Positions 1-10,203 of a DNA stretch of 64,000 bases are shown piece after piece. Under the pieces are notes generated by a model. The model saw nothing but the letters and a program-made list of their open reading frames with translations. It did no database searches and was not told where the DNA came from. Source of the DNA: Mycobacterium sp. IS-836 (GTDB lineage: Bacteria; Actinomycetota; Actinomycetes; Mycobacteriales; Mycobacteriaceae); contig NZ_MBEU01000085.1 in NCBI RefSeq assembly GCF_001954275.1, forward strand, positions 1-64,000. Direction: 5' to 3'. Each line of letters opens with the position of its first letter. Positions within the stretch are counted from its first letter, which is position 1. A program made the position numbers and the translations under genes.

Positions 1-334
1 ACCGGCCACGGGCGCGTCCGCGACGCCCGCCGACGCTCAACCGGCCGCACCGGCCACGGGCGCGTCCGCGACGCCCGCCGACGCTCAACCGGCCGCACCG
101 GCCACGGGCGCGTCCGCGACGCCCGTCGACGCTCAACCGGCCGCACCGGCTACGGGCGCCGAGCACACGGAAGCGCTGCCCGCATACAAGGACCCCGCCG
201 CTCCTGTGTACAAGGACCCCGCGGTGCCCGAGTACAAGGATCCGCTGCCCGTGTACAAGCACCCGTTGCCTGCGTACCAGGAGCCCGCGGCGCCCGTCTA
301 CAAGGCGCCGTCTTACAAGGTGCCGGCCAAGTAG
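1..334 (+). CDS. C-terminal part of a Pro/Ala-rich repeat protein (5' end outside window; possibly PE family)
   Basis: The frame is open from base 2 to a TAG at 332-334, and the start lies before the window. The visible part has three near-identical 16-residue repeats rich in Ala, Pro and Thr. A tail follows with a Tyr-Lys motif about every 8 residues (YKDP, YKHP, YKAP). It ends 47 bp before the PPE gene in the same orientation, so the two are probably co-transcribed. In M. tuberculosis the gene at this place is a PE gene (PE32, from memory). A PE protein with an extended C-terminus is therefore a reasonable guess, but no PE domain is visible here. Function unknown. The low-complexity tail suggests a surface or secreted protein; that is inference. 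Confidence 0.6.
   Translation, partial: PATGASATPADAQPAAPATGASATPADAQPAAPATGASATPVDAQPAAPATGAEHTEALPAYKDPAAPVYKDPAVPEYKDPLPVYKHPLPAYQEPAAPVYKAPSYKVPAK
2..160 (+). repeat. 48-bp tandem repeat (VNTR-like), about 3.3 copies
   Basis: Copies lie at 2-49, 50-97 and 98-145, with a 15-bp remnant at 146-160. Copies 1 and 2 are identical. Copy 3 has one change near its end (GCC to GTC, Ala to Val), and the remnant has one change. The period is a multiple of three, so copy-number change would keep the reading frame. The array may extend left of the window. Confidence 0.9.
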
Positions 335-381
335 CGCGGCTGTCATACGAGAACAAACGAATCGAAGAAAGGGATATATCA

Positions 382-1470
382 ATGGATTTCGGTGCGTTAC
401 CTCCGGAAATTAACTCCGGGCTGATGTATGCGGGCCCGGGATCGGCGCCGATGCTGGCGGCCGCCGCGGCCTGGGAGGGTCTGGCCGCCGAGCTGCGCAT
501 GGCGGCGACGGGCTATGGGTCGGTGGTCCTCGAACTGGCCGACGCGGCGTGGCAGGGTCCGTCTGCGGCATCGATGGCCGCCGCCGCCGCGCCCTACCTG
601 GCGTGGATGCAGAGCACCGCGGCGCAGGCCGAGCAGGCGGGTATGCAAGCGGCCGCGGCCGCGGCCGCACACGAGGCGGCTTTTGCGGCCACCGTGCCCC
701 CGCCGATGATCGCCGCCAACCGGGCCCTGCTGATGACCCTGATCGCGACCAATTTCATGGGCATCAACGCCGCCGCGATCGCGGCGACCGAGGCGCAGTA
801 CGCCGAGATGTGGGCCCAGGACGCGGCCGCGATGTACGCCTATGCGGGCGCCTCGACCGCGGCGTCCATGCTCACACCGATGGCGCCGGCCCCGGCCACC
901 ACCAGTCCGGCCGGAGCGGCCGCCGGCGCCGTCCAGGGGATGACCACCCAAGCGGCCAACGGCGCGTTGACATCCGCATCGACACTGGCCGGCCCCGTCG
1001 AATCCGGCGTCGGAAGTTTCGGCGACGTGCTCAGCGGCGTCCTCGGGCAGGGCGGGGGCACCGGCACCTCGGGGCTGACCGGGATGGAACAGCCCGCCGC
1101 CCTGGGTCTGGGCATGGCGGCGCGGGAACCATTGGTCGGCCCTCGACCGGTGATGCCCGAACGGTTGTCTCCTGCGCTGGCTCCCACCCGCGTTCCGGAG
1201 ATGCCGGCACGGTTGATGCCGTCGGCCGCGCTGGGCCAGGCCACTTCGGTCGGCGGCCTGTCGGTCCCGCCGGGATGGAACCCAGCGGGACAGGCGGTCT
1301 CGGCCGCGGCCACACCGGATGTCGCGCCGGCTGCCGGCGCACCCGCGGGTGCGCCGATGATGGCCCGGGGCATCCCCGCGAGCACCGTCGGGGGCATGGA
1401 GATTCGCGGATCCGGCGCCGTCGAGGCGCCGCGCGTAGTCGTCCTACCGCGCACGAGCCTCGTCGGTTAA
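382..1470 (+). CDS. PPE family protein, SVP subgroup (PPE65-like)
   Basis: The protein has 362 residues. The N-terminal PPE domain (about 1-170) has the Pro-Pro-Glu motif at residues 8-10 and the alpha-helical, Ala-rich pattern of the family. The C-terminal part carries GGLSVPPGW, the GxxSVPxxW signature of the PPE-SVP subgroup. ATG at 382 follows a GAAAGGG ribosome site. PPE proteins normally pair with PE proteins and are exported by type VII secretion; SVP members go mainly through ESX-5 (established knowledge). The gene sits between a possible PE gene and an esx pair, the PE-PPE-esx-esx order of M. tuberculosis Rv3622c-Rv3619c. The specific function is unknown. Confidence 0.93.
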   Translation: MDFGALPPEINSGLMYAGPGSAPMLAAAAAWEGLAAELRMAATGYGSVVLELADAAWQGPSAASMAAAAAPYLAWMQSTAAQAEQAGMQAAAAAAAHEAAFAATVPPPMIAANRALLMTLIATNFMGINAAAIAATEAQYAEMWAQDAAAMYAYAGASTAASMLTPMAPAPATTSPAGAAAGAVQGMTTQAANGALTSASTLAGPVESGVGSFGDVLSGVLGQGGGTGTSGLTGMEQPAALGLGMAAREPLVGPRPVMPERLSPALAPTRVPEMPARLMPSAALGQATSVGGLSVPPGWNPAGQAVSAAATPDVAPAAGAPAGAPMMARGIPASTVGGMEIRGSGAVEAPRVVVLPRTSLVG

Positions 1471-1547
1471 CGGAAAGGGGGACAAGAGCTTTCATCTTAT
1501 CACTGACCACTCACCACACACGACAACTCATTTCAAGGAGATCATCA

Positions 1548-1844
1548 ATGACCACACGATTCATGACCGATCCGCAGCTGATGCGGGACATGGCGGGCCG
1601 CTTCGAGGTGCACGCGCAAACCGTGGAGGACGAGGCCCGCAAGATGTGGGCGTCGTCGCAGAACATCTCCGGCGCGGGCTGGAGCGGGACCGCCGAGGCC
1701 ACCTCGCTGGACACGATGGGCCAGATGAATCAAGCGTTCCGAAACATCGTGAACATGCTGCACGGAGTCAGCGACGGACTGGTTCGCGATGCCGGCAACT
1801 ACGAGCAGCAAGAGCAGGCCTCCCAGCAGATCCTGGGCAGCTAA
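1548..1844 (+). CDS. esxW: WXG100 protein, EsxJ/K/M/P/W (QILSS) group
   Basis: The protein has 98 residues. WSG (in GAGWSGTAEA) forms the helix-turn-helix hairpin typical of ESAT-6/CFP-10 proteins. The C-terminus is QQILGS, close to the QILSS ending that names the group. It is almost collinear with M. tuberculosis EsxJ/EsxW. It should form a heterodimer with the next gene product and leave the cell by type VII secretion. ATG at 1548 follows AAGGAG. The gene lies 77 bp after the PPE gene and 31 bp before its partner. The name esxW is assigned by position; paralogues are nearly identical, so it is tentative. Confidence 0.92.
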   Translation: MTTRFMTDPQLMRDMAGRFEVHAQTVEDEARKMWASSQNISGAGWSGTAEATSLDTMGQMNQAFRNIVNMLHGVSDGLVRDAGNYEQQEQASQQILGS

Positions 1845-1875
1845 CCAACCGAACGAACAACAGGAGACTTTTACG

Positions 1876-2160
1876 ATGACGATCAACTATCAATTCGGCG
1901 ACGTCGACGCCCATGGTGCCCTCATCCGGGCGCAGGCCGCATCGCTGGAAGCCGAGCACCAGGCCATCGTTCGCGATGTGCTTGCCGCCGGCGACTTTTG
2001 GGGCGGCGCCGGCTCGATGGCCTGCCAGCAGTTCATCACCGACTTGGGCCGCAACTTCCAGGTGATCTACGAGCAGGCCAACGCCCACGGGCAAAAGGTC
2101 CAGTCCGCGGGCAGCAACATGGCCAACACCGACAGCGCGGTGGGATCCAGCTGGGCCTAG
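1876..2160 (+). CDS. esxV: WXG100 protein, EsxI/L/N/O/V (Mtb9.9) group
   Basis: The protein has 94 residues, the usual length. The Trp-Gly-Gly turn is in DFWGGAGS, and the protein starts MTINYQFGDVDAHG as in EsxN/EsxV. It is the predicted heterodimer partner of the preceding WXG100 protein. Members of this group are secreted T-cell antigens (established for M. tuberculosis). ATG at 1876 follows CAGGAG. The stop codon overlaps by 4 bp that of the convergent alcohol dehydrogenase gene. The name is by synteny with Rv3619c and is tentative among close paralogues. Confidence 0.92.
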   Translation: MTINYQFGDVDAHGALIRAQAASLEAEHQAIVRDVLAAGDFWGGAGSMACQQFITDLGRNFQVIYEQANAHGQKVQSAGSNMANTDSAVGSSWA

Positions 2161-3173
2161 GGAGTCACGAGAATCTTGCAGTGCCGCTCGGGGTCGGCGA
2201 GGTCATCGAAGGCCGCGCCGACCCCGTCCAGGCCTACCTCGCCGGTGATCAGCGGGGTGACGTCGATGTCGCCCTCGGCGAGCGCGCGCAGCGAATCGGC
2301 GAATTCATCCGGGCTGTAGGCGAGGACGAACTGCACGTTGATCTCTTTGGCGATCGCGAAGAAGGGATGCACGGTGTCGGGCTGCATACACACCCCGGCG
2401 ACGACCAACCGGGTGCCCGGACGCGCCCGCAACAGCACGTCGTCGATGATTCCGGGCACCCCGACCGCCTCGAACACCACTGCGGGTTTGACGCTGTCGA
2501 AGGGCGAGCCCTGGGCCGGGTCCAGCGTCCGATGCGCGCCCATCGCAGTGGCCAGCTCCCGGCGTTTCGGTGAAAAGTCCGATGCCGCAATGGTTTCCAC
2601 GCCACGGGCGCGAAGTGACGCGATGATCGCGATGCCGATCGGACCGCAACCGAGCACCAGGGCGGTCTCCCCTGGCGCGATGTTCGACTTGTTGACCGCG
2701 TGCAGGCCCACCGCCATGGGTTCGGTCAGCGCGGCGTGCTTGAAATCGAGGCCGTTGGGAATCGGCATCAGCAGCGGCGCCGATAGCAGCATCCGTTCGG
2801 CGTAGCCGCCGACCGTCGTGTTGCTGTACACGATGGGCTCGACGCCCTTGCTGGACAGCAACACGGGAAGCGAGGTGATCAGCGTTCCCGGGGGATGCGT
2901 TTCGGTGTCCGGTCCGGCTTCGAGTACCTCGGCGCTGAACTCGTGACCCATGAAGATATCGCGACTCAGGTCGAGGCTCATCCCGCCCGCGGCGTCGCCG
3001 CCCATCCGGTCGGTAAGCGCCATCACCTCGGACCCGTGCGCCGCGAAATGTAGGTCAGAACCGCAGATTCCGCACGATCGGACCGCGACCAGTACCTGGC
3101 CGGATTCGGGGACCGGGTCGGGGACGTCGTCGCGGTAGACCATCCGGCCGTCCCGCAATACCGAGGCGCGCAT
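2157..3173 (-). CDS. zinc-binding alcohol dehydrogenase (MDR family)
   Basis: The protein has 338 residues. The GroES-like domain carries the catalytic zinc motif CGICGSD (Cys34, Cys37) and GHE (His77, Glu78). The Rossmann domain has GCGPIG near residue 175 for NAD(P). The four-Cys structural zinc lobe found in many MDR alcohol dehydrogenases is absent, as in several bacterial subfamilies. It is the third gene of a minus-strand operon: its ATG shares one base with the stop of the LLM oxidoreductase gene. The substrate is unknown; the neighbours (epoxide hydrolase-like and flavin oxidoreductase) suggest stepwise oxidation of a hydrophobic compound. From memory, M. tuberculosis has no such gene here. 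Confidence 0.88.
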   Translation of the reverse strand: MRASVLRDGRMVYRDDVPDPVPESGQVLVAVRSCGICGSDLHFAAHGSEVMALTDRMGGDAAGGMSLDLSRDIFMGHEFSAEVLEAGPDTETHPPGTLITSLPVLLSSKGVEPIVYSNTTVGGYAERMLLSAPLLMPIPNGLDFKHAALTEPMAVGLHAVNKSNIAPGETALVLGCGPIGIAIIASLRARGVETIAASDFSPKRRELATAMGAHRTLDPAQGSPFDSVKPAVVFEAVGVPGIIDDVLLRARPGTRLVVAGVCMQPDTVHPFFAIAKEINVQFVLAYSPDEFADSLRALAEGDIDVTPLITGEVGLDGVGAAFDDLADPERHCKILVTP

Positions 3174-4366
3174 CAGCTCTTCTCGCTTTCCAACTTGTGC
3201 TCGTCGACATGCTCGGTGATGGCCTTCACCACGGCCTCACCGGCGCGGCCAATCAACTGGTCGCGGTGTCCCTTCGCCCAGTCGTGAGACGACCGCGAGG
3301 CCTGCAGCTGTCCCTTGAAATGGGGAATCACCTTGCGGGCCATCAGGTCATAACAGTGGTACGTCGCTTCGGGTGATGCCCAGTCATGGCCGAGCATGAG
3401 CAGCGTCCCGAAGCCGCCCGAGCGTTCGAGCAGATCTTCGATGTGCGCGATTGCGTCGTCGGGCGTGCCGATGCAGCAATTGCCTTTGGCCGCATAGTCT
3501 TCGACAAATTCGTGTGGTGTCTGCGCGCCGTCGACGGTGTTGGCCAGCGGAACGAACCCGGCGGCGCCGAAGTAGTTGGCGAAGTCCTGCAGCCCGTAGG
3601 TGCAGTCCTCGATTGCCTGGTCGCGGCTGTCCGCGATGTGCATGATGCTCAGCACTCGCCAATCGGCTCGATCAGGCTCGTCGCGGCCGACTTTGTCGGC
3701 CTGTTCGCGCACCACGTCCCAGGTGTTTTCCAGGGCGGCGTAGCCGCCGGGCACCGACATCGACAGTGACAGCAGCGACGTGCCCAGGGCGCCCGCCAGC
3801 CGCGGCCCGGAGGGCGAAATCATTGCGGCCGTGGCGATTTCCGGATACGGCCAGGTGTAGGGACGGATATGCAGCTGGGCGTCGCGCAGCGTGAACCAGT
3901 CGGAGTGGCGGTCGATTCGCTCGTCGGGCGCGGCGCGAAACAGGGCGAGGATCGCCTCGAGTGATTCCTGCATCATCCGGCGCTGCTCGATCGGGTCGAT
4001 CCCCATCATGTAGGCGTCCGACGGCAGCGCGCCCGGACCGGTACCGAACATGACCCGGCCGCGGGTCAGGTGGTCCAGCAGCACCCAGCGATCGGCCACC
4101 ATGAGCGGATGGTGGTACGGCAGCGAGACCACACCGGTGCCCAGCCGGATGTGCTTGGTCCGCTCCGCGGCGGCCGCGATGAACACCTCCGGACACGCGA
4201 TCAGCTCGTAACCGCCGGAGTGGTGCTCGCCGAACCACGCTTCGTCGAAGCCCAGGCGGTCGAGCGCGACGACACGCTCCATGTCGTATTCCAATGCCAC
4301 CGTTGGGGATTGGCCGATCGGATGAAATGGTGTGATAAAGACGCCGAAGCGCAGGGGGGCGGTCAT
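3173..4366 (-). CDS. LLM-class flavin-dependent oxidoreductase (Rv3618-like)
   Basis: The protein has 397 residues. It opens with a beta strand containing FGVFITPFHP and continues with FDEAWFGEHHSGG, the luciferase-like (bacterial luciferase/limonene monooxygenase) pattern. Such enzymes use FMNH2 or F420H2 as cosubstrate; which one cannot be told from sequence alone. I chose ATG at 4366 because homology begins there and it overlaps the upstream hydrolase stop as ATGA; the frame is open further upstream to about 5005, but that part is antisense-type shadow inside the hydrolase gene. It lies between the hydrolase and the alcohol dehydrogenase genes in one operon. In M. tuberculosis the same pair is Rv3617-Rv3618. 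Confidence 0.88.
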   Translation of the reverse strand: MTAPLRFGVFITPFHPIGQSPTVALEYDMERVVALDRLGFDEAWFGEHHSGGYELIACPEVFIAAAAERTKHIRLGTGVVSLPYHHPLMVADRWVLLDHLTRGRVMFGTGPGALPSDAYMMGIDPIEQRRMMQESLEAILALFRAAPDERIDRHSDWFTLRDAQLHIRPYTWPYPEIATAAMISPSGPRLAGALGTSLLSLSMSVPGGYAALENTWDVVREQADKVGRDEPDRADWRVLSIMHIADSRDQAIEDCTYGLQDFANYFGAAGFVPLANTVDGAQTPHEFVEDYAAKGNCCIGTPDDAIAHIEDLLERSGGFGTLLMLGHDWASPEATYHCYDLMARKVIPHFKGQLQASRSSHDWAKGHRDQLIGRAGEAVVKAITEHVDEHKLESEKS

Positions 4367-5331
4367 CGCAGCTCCAATCCGTTGAGGAAGTCCAGCAGTG
4401 CCGCATTGACCTCGTCGGGTCGCTCTTGTTGCAGCCAGTGTCCCGCACCGTCGAGCATCACCTGACGGTACGGCCCGGAAACCACCTGCGAAGCGCGGTC
4501 GGCGCGGGTGAAGGACAGCACGGGATCGGCCGACCCGCCGATGAACAAACACGGAACCGAGATTTTCGCGCCGTCGAGTTCGGGGGTGGTCTCCCAGTTG
4601 CGGTCGAAATTGCGATACCAGTTCAGCCCGCCGGTGAATCCCGTGCGGGAGAACTCTTCGATGTAGCGGTCGAGCTCGTCCTGGCTTATCCAGTCCGGCA
4701 GCCCGTCGGGCTCGGGAAGGCGATCGATGAAGCCTGCCGGGCCGGGGGTAGCCATCCGCACCAGGGCGTCCTGGCCACCGGATGTCCGCAGGCCGCCCAT
4801 CATCCGTCGAATCACCCTGGCGGGGTCTGCGTTGAGTTCGGCGTCGGCGACGCCCGGTTCCTGGAAATACAGGATGTAGAAGAAGTTTTCGCCGAATAGC
4901 TTGCGCCACGCCTTGGTCGGCGCCACGTGCGAGCGCGGCAGCGGCGGGACGCTCAACCCCACTACCGCCGAGACCCGGTCGGGGTGCAGCAGCGGCGCAT
5001 GCCACGCCACGGGGGCGCCCCAGTCGTGACCGACCCAGACGGCGCGCTCGGCGCCGACGTCATCGAGCAGCCCGACGATGTCGGCGGTCAACTCGTGAAT
5101 GTTGTAGGCCTCGATCGCATCCGGGGCCGACGACCCGCCGTACCCGCGCTGATCGGGCGCCAGCACGTGGTAGCCCGCCTCGGCGAGGGCCGGAATCTGG
5201 TGCCGCCATGAGTACGCCAGTTCGGGAAAGCCATGCGCCAGGACCACCGTCGGCGCGCCGCGGTCCCCGGCTTCGACGACCCGCAACTGCACACCATTGG
5301 TGTCTACTAACCGTTCGGTTGATAAGGGCAT
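4363..5331 (-). CDS. ephA: alpha/beta hydrolase, epoxide hydrolase EphA-like
   Basis: The protein has 322 residues with the alpha/beta-hydrolase fold. The oxyanion motif is HGFPE (near residue 34), the nucleophile elbow is GHDWGA (Asp nucleophile near 105), and the C-terminal catalytic His is in GAGHW. An Asp nucleophile is typical of epoxide hydrolases. Size and context match M. tuberculosis EphA (Rv3617). ATG at 5331 opens a minus-strand operon of three genes. The physiological epoxide is unknown. Confidence 0.9.
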   Translation of the reverse strand: MPLSTERLVDTNGVQLRVVEAGDRGAPTVVLAHGFPELAYSWRHQIPALAEAGYHVLAPDQRGYGGSSAPDAIEAYNIHELTADIVGLLDDVGAERAVWVGHDWGAPVAWHAPLLHPDRVSAVVGLSVPPLPRSHVAPTKAWRKLFGENFFYILYFQEPGVADAELNADPARVIRRMMGGLRTSGGQDALVRMATPGPAGFIDRLPEPDGLPDWISQDELDRYIEEFSRTGFTGGLNWYRNFDRNWETTPELDGAKISVPCLFIGGSADPVLSFTRADRASQVVSGPYRQVMLDGAGHWLQQERPDEVNAALLDFLNGLELR

Positions 5332-5422
5332 CGTTTCACCAAATCACAACGCCGGTGGGCTGAGAAGGCCTGACATCGTGGTAGATATCGCGGCAGGACA
5401 TCTGAACGAAAGGTGACTCGGC

Positions 5423-5839
5423 GTGAAGCGGCTGGACCATGTCGTCTTGTGGACGAAGGATGCGCGCGCATCGATGGACTTCTACACGCGGGTGGTCGGG
5501 CTCGCGCCCGTACGGTTCGCCGAGTTCGAGGCCGGTGAAGCCCCGTTCCCCAGTGTGCGGGTCAGCGAGGACTCGATCATCGACCTCTCGCCGATCGGCA
5601 GCGCCGGCGCGACCGAATCCCTCACGAAGGTCGAGGGGAGCGCGGGCCATCCGGTCAATCACGTCTGCCTGGCGCTGTCGAAGTCCGAATACGACGCGCT
5701 GGACCGTCGTTTGCAGGCCGAGGGCGTGGACACCAGTGCGCGGCTGAAGCGCACCTATGGGGCCCGAGGTTGGGCGCCGCAGGGCTACTACTTCCGCGAT
5801 CCCGACGGCAATGTCATCGAGGCCCGCTATTACGAGTAG
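5423..5839 (+). CDS. VOC superfamily (glyoxalase/dioxygenase-like) protein
   Basis: The protein has 138 residues, one vicinal-oxygen-chelate module pair. The N-terminal half begins RLDHVVLWTKD; the C-terminal half ends YYFRDPDGNVIEARYYE, a classic VOC metal-site ending with Glu. A His in NHVCLAL probably contributes to the metal site. GTG at 5423 follows GAAAGGTG. It is a single gene between the ephA operon and ftsH, the position occupied by espACD in M. tuberculosis. The substrate is unknown. Alternative roles include glyoxalase, fosfomycin-type transferase or dioxygenase; the sequence does not decide. Confidence 0.82.
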   Translation: MKRLDHVVLWTKDARASMDFYTRVVGLAPVRFAEFEAGEAPFPSVRVSEDSIIDLSPIGSAGATESLTKVEGSAGHPVNHVCLALSKSEYDALDRRLQAEGVDTSARLKRTYGARGWAPQGYYFRDPDGNVIEARYYE

Positions 5840-5853
5840 GCGCTCCGCCGAAC

Positions 5854-5899
5854 GTGCGGCCAGCCGCACACTGGGCAACGAGCGTGCGGCCAGCCGCAC
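5854..5899. repeat. two copies of a short hairpin element (REP-like) before ftsH
   Basis: GTGCGGCCAGCCGCAC occurs at 5854-5869 and again at 5884-5899, 30 bp apart. Each is a perfect 7-bp inverted repeat with a 2-nt centre. They lie in the 176-bp gap between the VOC gene and ftsH and could act as a terminator for the VOC gene or as an intergenic repeat. Confidence 0.6.
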
Positions 5900-6015
5900 G
5901 CCGGGCCGCCCATCGGCTGCCCATCGGGAACAGCCAGTCGTTGGTATAGCGGTAGCCTGGACTTTTCCAGCTGCGTGTGGATAGGGAAGGACTTGGCCGC
6001 AACGGCCGATGATTG

Positions 6016-8355
<2,340 letters not shown>

Positions 8356-8370
8356 CGAACGGAGGAGTCG

Positions 8371-8991
8371 ATGGCGTTGCCGGATCTGGGGCCGGGTTCC
8401 CGTCACGCGGCGGGCCGCGTGCGGAAGTTCGACCAGTCACGTGCCGAGGCCGCCATCCGTGAGTTGCTGTTCGCGATCGGCGAGGACCCCGGGCGGGATG
8501 GCTTGCGGGAGACCCCGGCCCGCGTCGCCCGGGCCTACCGGGAGATGTTCGCCGGCCTATACACCGACCCCGACAGCGTGCTCAACACGATGTTCGACGA
8601 AGAGCACGACGAGCTGGTGATCGTCAAAGAAATCCCGATGTACTCCACCTGCGAGCACCACCTGGTGTCGTTCCACGGTGTGGCACACGTCGGCTACATC
8701 CCCGGCAAGGACGGCCGGGTGACCGGCCTGTCGAAGATCGCGCGCATGGTCGACCTATACGCCAAACGGCCGCAGGTGCAGGAGCGCCTCACCAGCCAGA
8801 TCGCCGACGCTTTGGTCCGGCAACTCGACCCCTCCGGGGTCATCGTCGTCGTCGAGGCCGAGCACCTGTGCATGGCGATGCGCGGTGTCCGCAAGCCCGG
8901 CGCCGTCACCACGACGTCGGCGGTGCGCGGCCTGTTCAAAACCAACGCCGCTTCTCGAGCGGAAGCGCTCGACCTCATCCTGCGTAAGTGA
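8371..8991 (+). CDS. folE: GTP cyclohydrolase I
   Basis: The protein has 206 residues. It catalyses the first step of folate synthesis, GTP to dihydroneopterin triphosphate. The zinc site is visible as Cys94 with His96/His97 in STCEHH and a second Cys in EAEHLCMAMRG. ATG at 8371 follows GGAGGAG. The stop overlaps the GTG start of folP by 4 bp, so translation is probably coupled. Confidence 0.97.
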   Translation: MALPDLGPGSRHAAGRVRKFDQSRAEAAIRELLFAIGEDPGRDGLRETPARVARAYREMFAGLYTDPDSVLNTMFDEEHDELVIVKEIPMYSTCEHHLVSFHGVAHVGYIPGKDGRVTGLSKIARMVDLYAKRPQVQERLTSQIADALVRQLDPSGVIVVVEAEHLCMAMRGVRKPGAVTTTSAVRGLFKTNAASRAEALDLILRK

Positions 8992-9809
8992 GTCGGGCGC
9001 CTGTGCAGGTCATGGGAGTTCTGAACGTCACTGACGATTCATTCTCGGACGGCGGGCGCTACCTCGATGCGGATAGCGCCGTCGCGCACGGACTCGCAAT
9101 GGTCGCCGAAGGCGCGGGAATCATCGACATCGGCGGGGAGTCGACCAGGCCCGGCGCCGCCCGCATCGACTCTCGGATCGAGGCCTCGCGCGTCGTTCCC
9201 GTCGTCAAAGAGCTTGCGGCACAGGGCATTACCGTGAGCATCGACACCATGCACGCCGACGTCGCGCGGGCGGCGCTGCAGAGCGGCGCGCGGATCGTCA
9301 ACGACGTGTCCGGCGGGCGGGCCGACCCTGCGATGGCGCCGCTCGTGGCCGAGGCCGGCGTGACCTGGGTGCTGATGCACTGGCGCTCGGTGTCCTCCGA
9401 GCGGCCGCACGAGGCCCCGCACTACGACGACGTGGTGGCCGAGGTGCGCTCCGAATTGCTCGCCAGCGTTGACGCCGCCGTCGCCGCGGGCGTGGATCCG
9501 GCAAAGCTCGTGATCGACCCCGGGCTGGGATTTGCCAAGACGGGACAACACAATTGGGCGCTGCTGCACGCCCTGCCGCAGTTGGTCGCCACGGGCGTGC
9601 CGGTGCTCCTGGGTGCCTCGCGCAAGCGCTTCCTCGGCACGCTGCTGGCCGGTCCCGACGGGTCGCCGCGACCGCCCGACGGGCGCGAGACGGCGACCGC
9701 CGTGATTTCCGCACTGGCCGCCCTGCACGGGGCGTGGGGTGTGCGGGTGCACGACGTGCGTGCGTCCGTCGACGCGCTCAAAGTCGTCGGGGCGTGGACG
9801 CATGGCTGA
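8988..9809 (+). CDS. folP: dihydropteroate synthase
   Basis: The protein has 273 residues. It condenses 6-hydroxymethyl-dihydropterin pyrophosphate with p-aminobenzoate and is the sulfonamide target. Signature 1 (MGVLNVTDDSFSDGG) and signature 2 (IIDIGGESTRPGA) are present, as is the C-terminal GASRKRF. GTG at 8988 overlaps folE as GTGA. It corresponds to FolP1 of M. tuberculosis; no paralogue lies in this window. Confidence 0.96.
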   Translation: MSRAPVQVMGVLNVTDDSFSDGGRYLDADSAVAHGLAMVAEGAGIIDIGGESTRPGAARIDSRIEASRVVPVVKELAAQGITVSIDTMHADVARAALQSGARIVNDVSGGRADPAMAPLVAEAGVTWVLMHWRSVSSERPHEAPHYDDVVAEVRSELLASVDAAVAAGVDPAKLVIDPGLGFAKTGQHNWALLHALPQLVATGVPVLLGASRKRFLGTLLAGPDGSPRPPDGRETATAVISALAALHGAWGVRVHDVRASVDALKVVGAWTHG

Positions 9810-10203
9810 TCGAATAGAGTTGCGCGGCTTGGCGGTTCGCGGGCGGCACGGAGTGTTGGAACACGAGCGCGCCAACGGCCAGGAGTTCGTCGTCGACATC
9901 ACGGTGTGGATCGACCTGGCCGACGCCGCGACCAGCGACGAGCTGGCCGACACCTACGACTACGCCGCGCTGGCCAAGCTCGCGGCCGACGTCGTCGCCG
10001 GGCCGCCGCGCAACCTCATCGAAACCGTCGGGGGCGAGATCGCCGGGAAGGTGATGGAGGACGAACGCGTGCACGCCGTCGAGGTGGTGGTGCACAAGCC
10101 GCAGGCGCCGATCCCGCAGCGGTTCGACGACGTCGCGGTGGTGGTCCGGCGGTCGCGGCGCGGCGGCCGCGGCTCGGTGGTCCCTGCGGGCGGGGCGCTA
10201 TGA
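9802..10203 (+). CDS. folB: dihydroneopterin aldolase
   Basis: The protein has 133 residues, the same as in M. tuberculosis. It cleaves 7,8-dihydroneopterin to 6-hydroxymethyl-dihydropterin and glycolaldehyde. The tunnelling-fold motif VRGRHGVLEHER at the N-terminus and the C-terminal Lys in VVVHKPQAPIPQ fit the family. ATG at 9802 overlaps the folP end by 8 bp. Confidence 0.95.
   Translation: MADRIELRGLAVRGRHGVLEHERANGQEFVVDITVWIDLADAATSDELADTYDYAALAKLAADVVAGPPRNLIETVGGEIAGKVMEDERVHAVEVVVHKPQAPIPQRFDDVAVVVRRSRRGGRGSVVPAGGAL

Noticed and set aside
2..160. Tandem repeats that might be taken for a CRISPR array
   Set aside because: The repeats are directly adjacent with no spacers, the period is 48 bp and they are in frame within a coding sequence.
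3173..5005. 610-residue open frame suggesting an LLM oxidoreductase with a long N-terminal extension
   Set aside because: The extra N-terminal part has no homology and lies inside the hydrolase gene on the same strand in another frame. ATG at 4366 gives the normal protein.
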